64,000 nucleotides of DNA from Plumapathes pennacea (Eukaryota > Cnidaria > Anthozoa > Antipatharia > Myriopathidae): the NCBI GenBank assembly GCA_964036295.1, contig OZ038463.1, positions 35,715,678-35,779,677 on the forward strand, given 5' to 3'. Positions 33,301-44,135 of this stretch are shown piece by piece; position 1 is the stretch's first letter, and every line of letters begins with the position of its first letter. The notes beneath the pieces are model-generated. The model searched no databases. It saw only the letters and a program-made list of their open reading frames with translations, and was not told the DNA's origin. The translations under genes were made by a program, and so were the position numbers.

Positions 33301-36300
33301 CCAGAGAATTCGTAACAATGCTGTTGCTGTTCTTGTTTGCCTCGAAAACCTGCAAATACACCGAATTAAATTGACAGTTACATCAAACCCATGCATTGTT
33401 TCCTCAAGAAGCTTTTAGAACGAAAATTTGTAACAATGCTGTTGGTGTTCTTGTTTGCCTTGAAAATCTGCAAATACACCGAAAATTGACATTACATTGG
33501 CCCAGATTTCATTGTAAATCATGGAGACATTTCTGATGTGAAAAAAATCCACTTCTCTTCTTCTACCTTTTTAACTCCTTGAGAACTGTACTCCGTGAAG
33601 TATCCTCCGTCAAGACTGTAGGATACCCTGTAGCTCTTCACATAATCGTTTCCTACAGCGCTACCTTGTGTGGCAATCCTGGTAACCTTGACAACCTTCC
33701 TCAAGTCTACCTGCAGCCACTGGCCTTTGTCATTGTCTTTCGCACACCAAGAACCCATTTTGTCCCCAGATTTTCTGGAATTAAGACGAGCCTGCTCAGG
33801 ACCATAATGTTCGTCCCACTGACTGGAAGAAGTCAATGCGGCGTCTGGAATGGATTTAGACTGTAGGCCTAGAGCTCCTCCGCTCAAACAATCTGGGTCG
33901 GGAGCTGGTGGTGGGCTTCCTATTGTTCAGGTGAAATTACAATTGCAAAGGTACAGTAAATGGTTAAACTCGCCTGAGCTTTGGATTAAGTTGCGTGGAC
34001 AGTTACAAAGAAACTGAGAGAAACAAATAGACATAAGTTTACGTTCGTAGACATTGACACAGTAACCACTGGCAAAAAAGATCATCATAACACCTGTGGT
34101 TTGGTAAATAAAGTAAGAATTGTTTTCTGACAAATAGGCTCGAAAATTTATGCTGACAGTTCAAGGACACAAAAGAAGTAAACAGTCAGAAAAACCAAAA
34201 ACAATATTTGTACCTTGACAAGACTCATCCAAGATGACATTTAATTTGTCTTTGAGAGCATCGAAGTTTGAAACGTGTAGCACATAATTTCGGTCGCCCA
34301 TGGCGATCTGCAGGAGTTCGGCGTCTTTAACGCCGGAACCAATTCCTACCGCTACCGTCCTCACCTTCTTGACCTAAATTGATTAAAAGTAGTGAAAGGT
34401 AGATTTAGAATTGGTGAGGCTATGCATCCCCGTAAAATGGTATTAAGGTGATGACGAAAATATTTTAAAGCAACCAAATATACAACCACGATGACCAAGT
34501 CCAGTTTCAGCTAAAAAGCATAGTTTTGTACAGCATATAGCGAAGAACTCTTGTTCACCCTTATCGCCTCCATGTATTCTGAGTCTTTCATTCGTCGTCC
34601 TCTTGGCTAACAAACTGAAAAGGTTTGTTCAAAGACCAGCTAAAAACTTTCTTTTAGCTCCACAAATTATTTAGGACGCTCAGTGTCAGAAAGGCCTTCC
34701 GTTTCTCTTAAATATGACGAAATGTTTGCTTCTAATCCAGAATTAGTGTAATCATTATTTGAACATCTGGATTCCGTCTTTGACTTCACACATTTCAAGA
34801 CGTACTTTAATATATAAAATAGATTTGCTTAGAGTGTCGTTTAAAAATGTTTATTTGTCGGGTACTTGGATTTGAATAAAGAAAGATTATATATGATGTT
34901 TTTAGATTTTGTTTTCTCACCTGTAATGGCCTCAAAACATCTGGATACGGTTTGCTTCCATAGTTGGTTTTACCGTCAGTAAACACAATAAGAATGTTGG
35001 GTTTATCAGCTCTGTCACCACCTGCAGCAGTGAACAGCTGGTTGCCCGCCATCTCCAGCGCTTTGTCCGTTCGTGTCCAACCATTGGGGTACCCAACTTC
35101 TTTAACTCTGTTTTTCAAAGCCAGCATATGTTGATATTTGCTGTTCGCCATGTTGAACTCAAGTTTGGCGTCTGTGCTGTATGTGATCATACCCACGTGG
35201 GTTCCGCCAGGAGAGACCTGGAAATGAGTGATGAACTCGGCGATGAAGTCCTTGGCCTTCTTAAAGTTTGCAGCTCGCACGCTGCCTGAACCGTCAAGAA
35301 TGATCCCCACGTCTAAAGCTTTGATACAAGCTGCAGGAGAGAAAAGAAGAGAAAAGTTGAACTTTTGATATTTAAAAACTGAATCATTCTGGAAACTGAA
35401 ACAATCTATACGTTGATGTTTAAAAGAAAGTGGGTATCATGCCAAAACACAAACAATCAACGCCGCATCGATCAGAAAGCAAATCTAATCGAACGCCTCG
35501 CCAATTTATTTGTCCATTTGAGCCCGAATTGAGTCAATATTGGACTGGCTGGTGAACCGTCAAATGATTTGCATTTCGCAAATACAATATTAGTTCTATT
35601 TTCAGTTACTAACAAACAATGAGTTGCTACCCTCAAGAGAGTATACCAAGAGCACCACGGGCCGATTGGTAAACTAGAATCCCCTAGGACTGTGTAACAA
35701 TAGCTTCGCGCGCAATTTAAAAATAAGCGTCACTTTCTTGATGTCGCCGTGATGATCGGCTTCAAAGATTTGCTGCACTACTCGAGGTTGTACCTGGCTG
35801 TAGCGTTCTTCACTGTGGCCTTTAGTTCGATCGATTACACAACGGAAAAGACAAATAATCCTTGATTTTGACGAACACTGGCAAGGATTCGAATGGTCAA
35901 GCATCACGATGCCAAGAAAAACCTGTCCCAATTTAAGTGGTGAAGTGCCAGTTTGCGACTTCCTTCTGAAACTCGAGTGCTCTGTCAATGACTGATTGAC
36001 AAGTACGCGAACGGTCAAGCAGACACCAAAGAGAAGTTTAGCGGACCCGGCCGCAGGTTTTGACAGCCCCCTCTGGACTTGTGCGCTGGTTGAAATTAAT
36101 ATGCGCATGGGCTGGTCCAAATTAGTATGCGCATGTACAAGCAATCAAGTTCTTACTCCATAGATATCAATGCATGCGTGAGTTGCTACTCACGTTTAGG
36201 GCAGGGCCCCTCTTCACATGCTCGCGATTCCTCTCCTTCTCCAGGACACTTCAATCCATTCCCCTTAGGGGAGGGGTCGGAGCAAATCCTCTCTCTCACT

Positions 36301-39190
36301 TGTGTCCCTCCCCCACAGGTTTTGGTGCACTTGCTCCAGTCTCCCCATTTCGACCATGAGCCGTCGACGTCTCCTGCACCTGTGATCGTCATGATTAAAA
36401 TAACGTCACTGACATTTGTTTTATGGTCCCTGACTGGCTGATAATGTACCAAGAAGTCACTTCTTACCGCCCTTTACTCCACGTAAGTGGCTAAATTTCT
36501 TACCTTGGCAAGAATCTCCTAAGATCTGGTTGAGGTTGCTCTTGAGTGCATCAAAATCGCTGAGGTGAAACTTGTACCTGGGATTGTTACCCGCGATTTC
36601 CAGGAGCTCCTGGTCGTCTATACCACTTCCGACACCAACTGCCACTGTTCTCACTCCCTTCAACTAAATTGATGATATACTTCATTGTCAAAACAGAATA
36701 TGCATAATTGTTCTAGCTAATATAAAGTAGTTGAAAGAGAAAAACGAGGAATACGTGAAATGATTACATTGGAATGATTAAATTGAGTATATTTAAAGAG
36801 CATAAGACAAGAAAAAGGGACGAGCTTTAGAAGTTTGGGACAAAAATTACCCTTTTTCGAACGCAGCCTTGTAAATAGAAACGATTAATTTTGGTGCACA
36901 GTTATTGACTGAAAAAGGTACTCAAAACACTGATGTTGCAAGACATTGCACTATGTACTGACAGCATTGCCGTTAGATCTCTTCATACTTTCGTTATTTT
37001 AAACTAAATTCGCGCGAGATATATGCAGACTCCAACATGTAGTATGGGAATCCTAATTTTAATGGTATCCCGCCAGTTAAAATGAGAACATAAACTGTTT
37101 AATTTCAAGCGCTCTGTACCTGAAGTGGCTTCAGTACATCAACGTAGGCTTTACTTTTTCCGTTGGTTTTGCCGTCAGACAAAACAATCAACACGTTGGT
37201 CGCATGACTGCGGTCTCCGGAGCCTGCTGAAAAGAGGCTGTTACTGGCCATCTCTAAAGCCAGGTCTGTCCGGGTACCTCCCCCAGAATACGTCAAGGCC
37301 CTGATTGCTGCCTGAAGCGCACCAAGGTTGTGATACTCTGTTTTTGCGAAGTTGAACTGCAGGATTGGAGTGCTTGAGTAAGTAATAACACCCATGTGGG
37401 TCCCGTGCGACGAGACGGTGAAGTGAGCAGCGAGGTCAGCTACAAAGTCGGTCGCTTTCTTGAAATGTGCGCTGCTGACACTCCCAGAGGAATCCAACAC
37501 GAATCCAACGTCCATTGGTTTTGAGCAAGCTGTGTGTAAAAACGGAAACATAATAGCCTGTTTACCAAGATACAATCGATTCATGCTAATTTCAGCTTCT
37601 TCCAATAGAAATTTATGGCAAAAGAATCAGACCAAGTACAAGCAACTATTTTTTGCGTTATTCCTGTGTGTTTCTGACCCTCATTGCATCATCACACGGC
37701 GGCCATGTTGGATTTATATCATAGTTTGTAACAAGGAAACGAGGTCAACTCTGATGCATTTTTTAATGTAAAAATGTTGGGAAAATCACTTTTTTCTTTT
37801 CGATTTTCACAACTGATAAAAATGACAACCACCCATCCCTACTTGTGGTTATTCACTTACGATTTGGGCATGCGGCTTCATTGCAAGCCTTCTGCTCCTC
37901 CGCGGGGCCCAGATGAGAACAATCTTTTCCTTTTCCTTTTGGTGGCGGGTTGGTACAAGATCTCTCCCTCGCCATTAAGCCACCGCCGCAGCTTTTGGTG
38001 CATTTGGTCCAATCAGACCAGTCCCCATAACCTCCGTCAACATCCGAAGACGCAACTGTATTGTGTGTACGAAAACGGGGAATATTAGTGATAGCAGTAA
38101 AACGTACAGTAAATCGTATAATAGAGTCTATTGACATTTGGTGATGATGCCAAAGTCCATTTCAATACATACCAGTCTTTAAAATGTAGACGTAGTTTGT
38201 GTTGGCCATGCCAACACATTCTGTGTCTTTGCTTTTATCACAAGGCGGTTGGGGCGTTACAAGTTCTTGGATGCACTTGTTATCTTTAGCAGGGCCATAT
38301 TTGTTGTAGGTCACCTCTGCTTGTTCGTCACTCCAACATTCTGAGAAGTATTGAATAGAGAAAACCTTCCAGCCACGTGACCGAGTGGCATTGGCACAGC
38401 GACAAGCCAGACTGAAATGTTATAAGATTACAGTTAAAATTATCCGTACAGTTATCAAACAAAGGGCAATTTTCTAGTAATTCGGGTATTTCCTAGAAGA
38501 TATTGTATCAATATGTTTCTCAAAAGTGTTTACCGGCCCAGTAATAGGCACATGCTTTTTTCTTTCTTTTTTTTTTTTTTGCACACACATGAGAATACCT
38601 ACCTGTGTATTGATTCCTCAAATTTGTGCCAGTCAAACACGTGACCATCGTTTTTGTCGCTGTTCTTATCTCTGTCAGTGATGAGTAGTGTTTTTAATGC
38701 GCGCGTGCTCTTGGATGCTGTTTTGTCTTTGAAGCAGCCAATCTTATCGTAGTCTCTCCTACAAGTGATGGGAGTGTTGCCTGGATAAACGAAAAATGAA
38801 ATTGTTTTTAAGATCCCTGTTGATAAACGCCTTAAAGCTTCAAATATGAAAAACATACTTGCTTTCCTAGACATAGTCTAAAATGCTTTTAGGGTTTTAT
38901 TTTATTCTGTTTTGTGACGAAAATGTGTGGGTGTTGTAGTGAGACCTGACATGCAGCTGAATCAGCTTTCATGTGAGTGCACTATCAAGTGGCAAATTCT
39001 CCATACTGTATCATATAATCTCTGGTGAGAGATTGAAGGGGAATATAGAAGTTGATCCCTCTTGGTAGTGAAATGGTTAAACACATTTTTTATTTACTTA
39101 TTTTTTTTTTTGGTGTCAAAACAATTACTTACCATACGAAAGGGTGAAAGCAAGGCAAAGGACGACCGACTGGATCCACATGGCCAACAT
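26742..39190 (-). CDS. Gene C: secreted WSC-like/TSP1/vWA/F5-8C/D8C/ILEI protein (coadhesin-like), complete
   Basis: Coding exons, 5' to 3' on the minus strand: 39190-39133, 38780-38603, 38411-38173, 38055-37861, 37529-37120, 36663-36504, 36379-36194, 35330-34921, 34373-34214, 33919-33567, 33349-33208, 32959-32625, 31857-31716, 31438-31113, 30642-30498, 30385-29958, 29820-29646, 29255-28872, 28316-28281, 28158-27784, 27372-27266, 27092-26742. They sum to 5295 nt, exactly 1764 codons plus stop, and every junction is in phase. Domain order: signal peptide, WSC-like, TSP1, vWA, TSP1, vWA, F5/8C x3, vWA, D8C, linker, D8C, ILEI. vWA + TSP1 + F5/8C is the composition I recall for coral coadhesin. 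There is no transmembrane segment. The likely role is secreted adhesion or matrix. Confidence 0.88.
27784..28158 (-). CDS. Gene C, D8C domain 2
   Basis: A 375-nt phase 1-1 exon. [86 protein letters not shown]. It is nearly identical to the D8C repeats of gene A and to gene D 44159-44533. The homology with gene D extends into the downstream intron (27560-27783 against about 43950-44158). Confidence 0.85.
28281..28316 (-). CDS. Gene C, 36-nt linker exon
   Basis: Acceptor TGGATTAG, donor GTAACA. It encodes GPTVPPTTTAPQ in phase 1-1. It is homologous to the linker exons of gene A and joins the two D8C domains of gene C. Confidence 0.75.
28575..28770. repeat. G-tract plus ~35-bp minisatellite
   Basis: An almost pure G run (28575-28605) is followed by about four diverged copies of a unit built around CCTATTTCAGACCAAA and TGTGCGATTTT. 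It lies in the gene C intron between D8C-1 and the linker exon. Confidence 0.75.
28872..29255 (-). CDS. Gene C, D8C domain 1
   Basis: A 384-nt exon. [85 protein letters not shown]. It is the orthologous position of gene A D8C-1 but keeps both cysteines that gene A lost. Its donor is an ordinary GT (GTGGGA), unlike the GC donor of gene A. Confidence 0.85.
29646..30385 (-). CDS. Gene C, vWA domain 3, two exons
   Basis: Exons 30385-29958 and 29820-29646. Linker [31 protein letters not shown] and TDGKTN, then VIAVGVGSSINMKELNEI. It is almost the same sequence as the single vWA of gene A, and the flanking order (F5/8C before, D8C after) is also shared. The downstream donor is GTTAGA, weaker than usual. 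Confidence 0.88.
30498..31438 (-). CDS. Gene C, F5/8C domain 3, two exons
   Basis: Exons 31438-31113 and 30642-30498. It starts GFPIPPKQNCTDALG, contains [20 protein letters not shown] and [12 protein letters not shown], and the second exon VFKGNHDRNN to [10 protein letters not shown]. Closest relative is gene A F5/8C-2 (1694-2635). Confidence 0.85.
31716..32959 (-). CDS. Gene C, F5/8C domain 2, two exons
   Basis: Exons 32959-32625 and 31857-31716. [54 protein letters not shown], then KFHGNKNRYEVVSQ and MRAELYGC. Closest relative is gene A F5/8C-1 (229-1223), including the acceptor context GCTTG(T/C)ACCCAG. The intron between the exons (31858-32624) is AT-rich and holds nothing I can identify. 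Confidence 0.85.
33208..33919 (-). CDS. Gene C, F5/8C domain 1, two exons
   Basis: Exons 33919-33567 and 33349-33208. [53 protein letters not shown], then VFEANKNSNSIV, ARYVRIHPETWYDH and LRLEVSGC. The most diverged of the three F5/8C domains. The intron holds a broken duplicate of the second exon (33415-33486). Confidence 0.85.
33415..33486 (-). pseudogene. Duplicated fragment of the F5/8C domain 1 second exon
   Basis: The acceptor and the first ~45 bp of the exon at 33349 (VFEANKNSNSIV...) are repeated at about 33474-33424 with several changes (ATTTTCAAGGCAAACAAGAA). The rest of the exon and a donor are missing, so this is a non-functional partial exon copy sitting upstream of the real exon in the same intron. 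Confidence 0.65.
34214..35330 (-). CDS. Gene C, vWA domain 2, two exons
   Basis: Exons 35330-34921 (410 nt) and 34373-34214 (160 nt). CIKALDVGIILDGSGSV with MIDAS DGSGS, GWTRTD for the MIDAS threonine, VFTDGKTN, then RTVAVGIGSGVKDAELL and LNVILDESCQ. The exon lengths equal those of vWA domain 1, so domains 1 and 2 form one subfamily, distinct from vWA 3. Confidence 0.88.
36194..36379 (-). CDS. Gene C, TSP1 repeat 2
   Basis: A 186-nt phase 1-1 exon. GDVDGSWSKWGDWSKCTKTC, GGGTQVRERICSDP, then C-P-G-E-G...RACEEGPCPK. Six cysteines and the W-x-x-W-x-x-W motif (sites of possible C-mannosylation) are present. It lies between vWA 1 and vWA 2. Confidence 0.85.
36504..37529 (-). CDS. Gene C, vWA domain 1, two exons
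   Basis: Exons 37529-37120 and 36663-36504. CSKPMDVGFVLDSSGSVSSA with [17 protein letters not shown] and LSDGKTN, then RTVAVGVGSGIDDQELLEI and LNQILGDSCQ. The fold is complete, with an intact metal site. The internal boundary is phase 0. Confidence 0.88.
37861..38055 (-). CDS. Gene C, TSP1 repeat 1
   Basis: A 195-nt phase 1-1 exon. DVDGGYGDWSDWTKCTKSCG, ARERSCTNPPPKGKGKDC, KACNEAACPN. Six cysteines and the W-x-x-W-x-x-C pattern are present. It follows the WSC-like domain directly. Confidence 0.85.
38173..38780 (-). CDS. Gene C, WSC-like N-terminal cysteine-rich domain, two exons
   Basis: Exons 38780-38603 and 38411-38173. CRRDYDKIGCFKDK, then VFDWHKFEESIH, CRCANATRSRGWKVFSIQYF, SECWSDEQAEVTYNKYG, CDKSKDTECVGMANTNYVYI. 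The arrangement G-C-F-x-D ... C-x-x-A ... G-W-x-x-F-x-I-Q-Y ... E-C-W resembles WSC-type carbohydrate-binding domains. It also resembles an N-terminal domain I recall from several cnidarian secreted proteins. The family assignment is tentative; the exons themselves are well supported by phase and splice sites. Confidence 0.7.
38990..39083. mobile_element. Partial copy of piggyBac-like MITE
   Basis: TCTCCATACTGTATCATATA through TTGGTAGTGAAATGGTTAA resembles one half of the MITE at 59718-59927, including the terminal AGTGAAA-GGTTAA. It lies in the intron after the signal-peptide exon of gene C. Confidence 0.5.
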
Positions 39191-39198
39191 TGTGTTAC
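39133..39198 (-). CDS. Gene C, start and signal peptide exon
   Basis: Exon 39198-39133 with ATG at 39190-39188. The peptide MLAMWIQSVVLCLAFTLSYG has a hydrophobic core and a small residue near the end, a typical secretion signal. Gene D has the homologous exon at 52335-52266 (same WIQ-VV-C core and TYG/SYG end, same ACACAATG start context), which fixes the start codon. The donor is GTAAGT. Confidence 0.88.
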
Positions 39199-39690
39199 CT
39201 GGATTTGCGTAACACATTAAAACACCAGGGCCCAGTTATTCAAACTCGATTAATCTAATCCGAGATTAACCAATCAATTACTTTTCTTGATCTCCAGATT
39301 TACTAATAAAAAGCCAATATTTGGTCTAGATCGGTTAAAAATAATTATGTTTGAGAAATATTCCAAGATTTAATTCAAGCTTATAGATTAGACACAATTT
39401 CTGAAAGAAACTGTGAGCCCCTAAAACTAAATAGTATCTGACATAGGTTTTTAAATAAAACAACGTGTCCCTTGCTGGCAGCTGATTATACCATATGGCT
39501 TAAACAAATTGGTGTTTTAAGATAATAGTGGTACAGTTGATAAATGTGAAAATTAAATCAAGACAATTTTCGCAAACTGAAATCGGCACGTAAATTAAAT
39601 TTTAAGAACACAAAGCTAGTACAAGTCAGAGCAAAGTAATAAAAATTGGTGTAAAAAAGACAAGATAATAATGATATCACCATATATATA

Positions 39691-39973
39691 GAGAATAATA
39701 CATGGGCGCGCGGAGATATGAAATTTATCTTCGAGTGTTCATCTCGATATCTCACGAGAAGATAAATTTCATATCTCCAAGCGTCCGTGTATTATTCTGT
39801 TTATTTCATAAACTCTGGTGTGATACAGAGATTTCCGCCACTAAGAAATGCAAAAACATGCAAGATCACTCCTTGGCTGACATTAACACACGTAAAAAAT
39901 ATCGTATTTTTACGTGTGTTCAGATACGACATTTCTCAGTGGCGGAAATCTCTATATCACACCAGAGTTTATG
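39691..39973. mobile_element. Composite foldback (hairpin) element
   Basis: Two successive inverted repeats. Arms 39691-39736 and about 39752-39797 share GATAAATTTCATATCTCC and AATAATACA-type ends. Arms 39807-39850 and 39930-39973 share AAACTCTGGTGTGATA and ATTTCCGCCA. A small inner hairpin (AACACACGTAAAAA) lies at 39885-39920. It is non-coding and sits in intron 1 of gene C. A half copy of the first hairpin is at 60105-60183. Confidence 0.75.
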
Positions 39974-40588
39974 TAATAAAAATTTCTAATTGTTAAAATT
40001 ACATTTTATAAAAAGGATTTTATTTTCACTTTGTGAATCGCGACTAAACCTGCGCGGCTCTTCGAAATATTTCTATTTATTTTAGTTATGGATCAGTCAT
40101 TGTAAATGACCCGGCCAGGAGTTTTAAAGTTGTGTGGCTCAGTTTTTTCGGCCTAGATCTAAAAAAAAAAAAAAAAAAAAAAAAAAGCAGCAGAACATTC
40201 AAACGGCACTTTACCACTGGTACATTTAATTATTATACATCTGCGATTCACATAAGCTCTATCGAGCAAAGGGCCACTGACCCGAAATACCAACACCAGT
40301 TTAGTTTAACTATTTTCATTTTCACTCTGAGAATCAGTCCTTCTCGAGTACTTTCCTAACTATAAATTGTTAAAAATGCTGTGTGTATGGATTGGAAAAA
40401 CAAGTCTATCGAGTTTACTAAGTTTAAGCTAAAAATATAATGCTCATATAAATATATCGCCTTAGTCGCACTCTACGTTAGCGAGGGTCTAGAAAACATG
40501 TACCAGTAGCCATTGACAGTGACTGTGATAGTATTTTCTGTACAAGCAAAACCTATACCACGTAAACTGCATTAGCGATTTCCTACCT

Positions 40589-40632
40589 TTGGAGACCGGA
40601 CCTCTTAATGATTCCTCTTGAAGGACTCTGTG
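40589..40632 (-). other. Gene C 5'UTR exon 1
   Basis: Inferred untranslated first exon. A donor (CCAAAG|GTAGG) lies at 40588, and the upstream end is placed about 25-30 bp below the TATA box. The block aligns with the equivalent block of gene D (53494-53532). The exact start site is an estimate. Confidence 0.55.
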
Positions 40633-40656
40633 ATGCACCGTTCCGCATTATTGTGT

Positions 40657-40664
40657 CTTATATA
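40657..40664 (-). promoter_or_regulatory. TATA box of gene C
   Basis: TATATAAG on the minus strand, about 70 bp upstream of the 5'UTR donor. The same motif at the same distance occurs in the gene D promoter (53560-53567), and both flanks show recognisable similarity (CAAACAAGCA and ATATTACT beyond it). Confidence 0.65.
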
Positions 40665-40670
40665 CGCACC

Positions 40671-43000
40671 AACGCGGCTCTGTTGATATCGTTCTTTGTT
40701 TTGTCATTTTCCGATTTCAAACAAGCACAATATTACTTTCTTACAATAAAATATGTTATTGTAAACATTATTTTTCGTTACGGTTATTAATATACAAAAT
40801 ATGTAATTGCGCACAAGTTATGTAAGTTTTGGCTGAATAACTTGTTTTCGAAAGTGGACTTGCAAAAAATAAAATGTATCTTGTCCAAACGCGGTACAGT
40901 AACTTTTTAAAAAATACTTTAACTACTCAGATAGCATAATAGAGATTAAAATTGAAATAATTTAAAAACTTTGCGAAACCGATATATGTTTATTTTCCCA
41001 CTAACCTGGAATAATTTATAATCTACAGAGCAAACTTATAACAATGTTCAGTTCTCAATTTAGGCGTCTTTTTTTCGCAGCTTTTTCTCACCTATTAAGT
41101 GGGAATATCAAAGGGTTGCGTCTCACGATGTTGGGTATTATTATTAAAATTTTCTTTCTTTTTACAGACTAAAATTCACTTTCAGCTATATAGGAAGAAA
41201 ATTGATGAAACAACTAAAATAAAAGCTAAAGGAAACGATCTCCATTGATAAGGTTGACTACATATTAAAAATAACTTGTTTGAAAAAAGTAAACAATTGT
41301 TAACCAGTTGACCTTTTTTTCTATTTAAATCTCTTAATTTGAATTATTGTCTAACAGGAAATAGATGTTGTGCAGTAAAAACCGACATGAAAGAAATGAC
41401 ACATTGGGGGTTTAATATTTTTCTGAATATCATTTGTTAGCTAAAGAAAACCTTATTAGATTAACATACGTATTACATTGAGCGCTGTAAGAACTGCAAG
41501 CAAACAAGTGTGTGCGAGTAATTGTCAGTATCAATAGCTATTTTTGCTGTATAGATGGAATTTTAAATCATCCTTTTTTACAGTTTTAAATAACTTTTCG
41601 GGAGATCAAAGGTCTTGTTTTAATCTCCAAAAAGCAATATTTTGCAACCGTCAAAAGTGGGCAGGCCTTTGTTGGTCAGTTTGTGTTTGAGTAGCAGTAA
41701 CGCGTAGCTTAATCGTTTCCATCTTCTTTTTTTTTAGCACTTGCAGAGTATTGTAACTATTGTTACTACCTCGTTGAATCGCCTCTTAAAAATGAAGTAG
41801 GTTGAGACAATCATTGGCTTCTGTATCTTTCGGTTCGACCATCTATGAACGTAAAAAACACGAAAGGTAGTGATTGTTAATAAATCGGGAAAGCCTTTTG
41901 TACGTATACGGGCTTATTTGCGTATACTCTCGTTCACCAGCTAAAACTTAGATGCGTCGGCCATACAGGAATTAGATATTATTGTTGCTTGCTATAGAAC
42001 TAATTTGAGTTAAAGTACTTAGCACACATACATATTGTTCTAATTACATATTAATAAAGACAAATGTGCATGTGAGTATTGATTGTTATCTGAAATTAAC
42101 TTTCTTCTAAGTCTTTGTCGGCATTTTTTTCTGTTCAAAGTAATTATTGCTGATCGCATAATTATAAGACTGAAAAAAGAACAAATCCGACTGAAACATA
42201 AATCCCACTTTTTAGACGAAGCAAAGCCACGCCATTTTCCCCGCTTCTTTACATTAATCTAGTATTCTATTGCCTCAAGTTCTTTAAATTTTCTTCGCCA
42301 TTTCATTTACACCTGTTTCGCGTGTCGTAAGATTATATTTTCCTGATACTGTAATTCTACTTTGCAAATTAAAAATCGTTTCAAAACAAAATAGCAATCG
42401 ACTCATTCAATCAAGAATAAAAACTAAGTTTCGCAACTGAGTGCTGTACGTTGTATTTGTATTCATTCTCCCCCCCCCCCCCTCCCCCCTCATAAAACAC
42501 CCGGTGTAAGATGACGTTTGTGTGACTGTGAAAAAATATATTCTTCCCTAACGATATCAGTGCAGATTGGTTGTCATGACAACTGAGTTTCGTGTGATAC
42601 CCACGTATACGTTTTTCATGATTTCGATTGTGACAAAGAGTACATTTCTTTGACTTACCCTGACTAAGGGCAAACGCTCGAAAACAGCTTTCGTTTAAAC
42701 TCAAATCAACCTTAGTTTTTAATACATGACTCGATATCTTAGGGCCCTTTTACAAGGAGCCGGGTACCCGGGTCAAAGTTAGCCCGGGTTTACAAGCAAA
42801 TGAAGCAGCAGGGGAACCCGGGTCAGCTTTAGTTTACATCGTTTCCAGATTTAAAACTTTTCTATTCGCCTTTGTCTTCTCGGCCTAATTCTCGGTTTCA
42901 GCAAGGCTTGGCGCTACAAAGTCAGCTTGTTATAAAAGTAACTACAATTCATCATTGAACTCGATACAAAATTAGTATAAAATTATGTAAATCTGCCCAG
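40671..43000. other. Intergenic region between genes C and D, no gene seen
   Basis: AT-rich sequence without convincing exons, splice-paired frames or RNA genes. Noted inside it: a C-rich tract at 42470-42490 and a GC-rich palindromic patch (CCGGGTACCCGGG) near 42761. Confidence 0.6.
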
Positions 43001-43024
43001 AAATAAACATCCTTTAATTTCTCT

Positions 43025-43500
43025 TTTGGTTTTTGGAGTGGTAATCGGGAGTGGTAATATGGAAGTGATATTCGGGAGTGGCAATCGGGAGTGGTAATAT
43101 GGGAGTGGTGTTCGGGAGTGGTAATCGGGAGTGGTATTATGGGAGTGGTATTCGGGAGTGGCAATCGGGAGTGGTAATCGGGATTGGTATTATGGGAGTG
43201 GTATCGGGAGTGACAATCGGGAGTGGTAATCGGGAGTGGTAATATGGGAGTGGTATTCGGGAGTGGCAATCGGGAGTGATAATATGGGAGTGGTGTTCGG
43301 GAGTGGCAATCGGGAGTGGTAATCAGGAGTGGTATTATGGGAGTGGTATTCGGGAGTGGCAATCGGGAGTGGTAATCGGGAGTGGTAATCGGGAGTGGTA
43401 TTATGGGAGTGGTATTCGGGAGTGGCAATCGGGAGTGGTAATCGGGAGTGGTAATGTGGGAGTCGTGTTCGGGAGTGGCAATCGGGAGCGATAAATAAGG
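43025..43500. repeat. G-rich ~12-bp minisatellite
   Basis: About 38 copies of a unit of the form GGGAGTGGTAAT(C), with frequent TATTATGGGAGTGG and TTCGGGAGTGGC variants, across roughly 475 bp. The regular HSR/TTP frames it creates on both strands are by-products. It marks the 3' side of gene D. Confidence 0.93.
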
Positions 43501-44135
43501 GAAATCATCGCCCCACTCATCACACTTTTCGAACAAAGGAACCTATACTTATTATGTTAACTTAAAATTGGAGCCATATTATGATATTTCAGACGTGCGA
43601 AAGTGGGAAATTTTCACTCAAAGTGATGGGAAATTGATACTTTCCCAATTTTTCTTATCAAACACAAGAGCAGACAGTTGTAAAAGAGCAATGTAATACT
43701 ACTCATGGTTTGGTGCTGATTTATTCATCTATGTCAAATTTCAAATCAGTTACATGCACTTCTCATACTGCATCTTGGTCGGTGGACCCTCTGGATTTCT
43801 TGAAATAGTGTTTACTCTAGAATAAGGCAAAATAAAATACAATCAACGTAGAGTGACGTTGGACATTTTCTGAAAATATAACACGTCGTGTTAGTATAAA
43901 TAAATAATTGCGGTTTTTCCTTGTTTAGATTCTTCCTAGAAAAGGCATATTATATTATTTGTAATGGAAATATGACAAACGCTATGTTAGCTCGTACATG
44001 TTGCTGAACATTCGGCGGTGTATAACAGCATCATCTTTATCCCAAAAAACACCTGCTTAATTGATAAACTATTTATCACGATTGTCTTGGAGCAGCTAGA
44101 TTCCACATGAAGAGCACAAAACATAACTGGAACAT
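43501..44135. other. Downstream of gene D
   Basis: No terminal exon matching those of genes A and C was found. From about 43950 upward the sequence is homologous to the gene C intron (27560-27783). Below that point the similarity stops, which suggests a rearrangement breakpoint. Confidence 0.5.

Noticed and set aside
39231-39330. GGGCCCAGTTATTCAAACTC as a transposon end
   Set aside because: The sequence resembles TIRs seen in other animal MITEs, but no matching inverted end was found nearby.
42738-42835. CCGGGTACCCGGG palindrome and repeated ACCCGGGTCA
   Set aside because: Probably a fragment of a MITE, but without a second terminal repeat or target duplication I cannot support it.
42952-43536. 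194-codon minus-strand frame rich in TTPDYHSRLPLPN
   Set aside because: It is the translation of a G-rich minisatellite with a unit length that keeps frames open; there is no start context, domain or splice partner.
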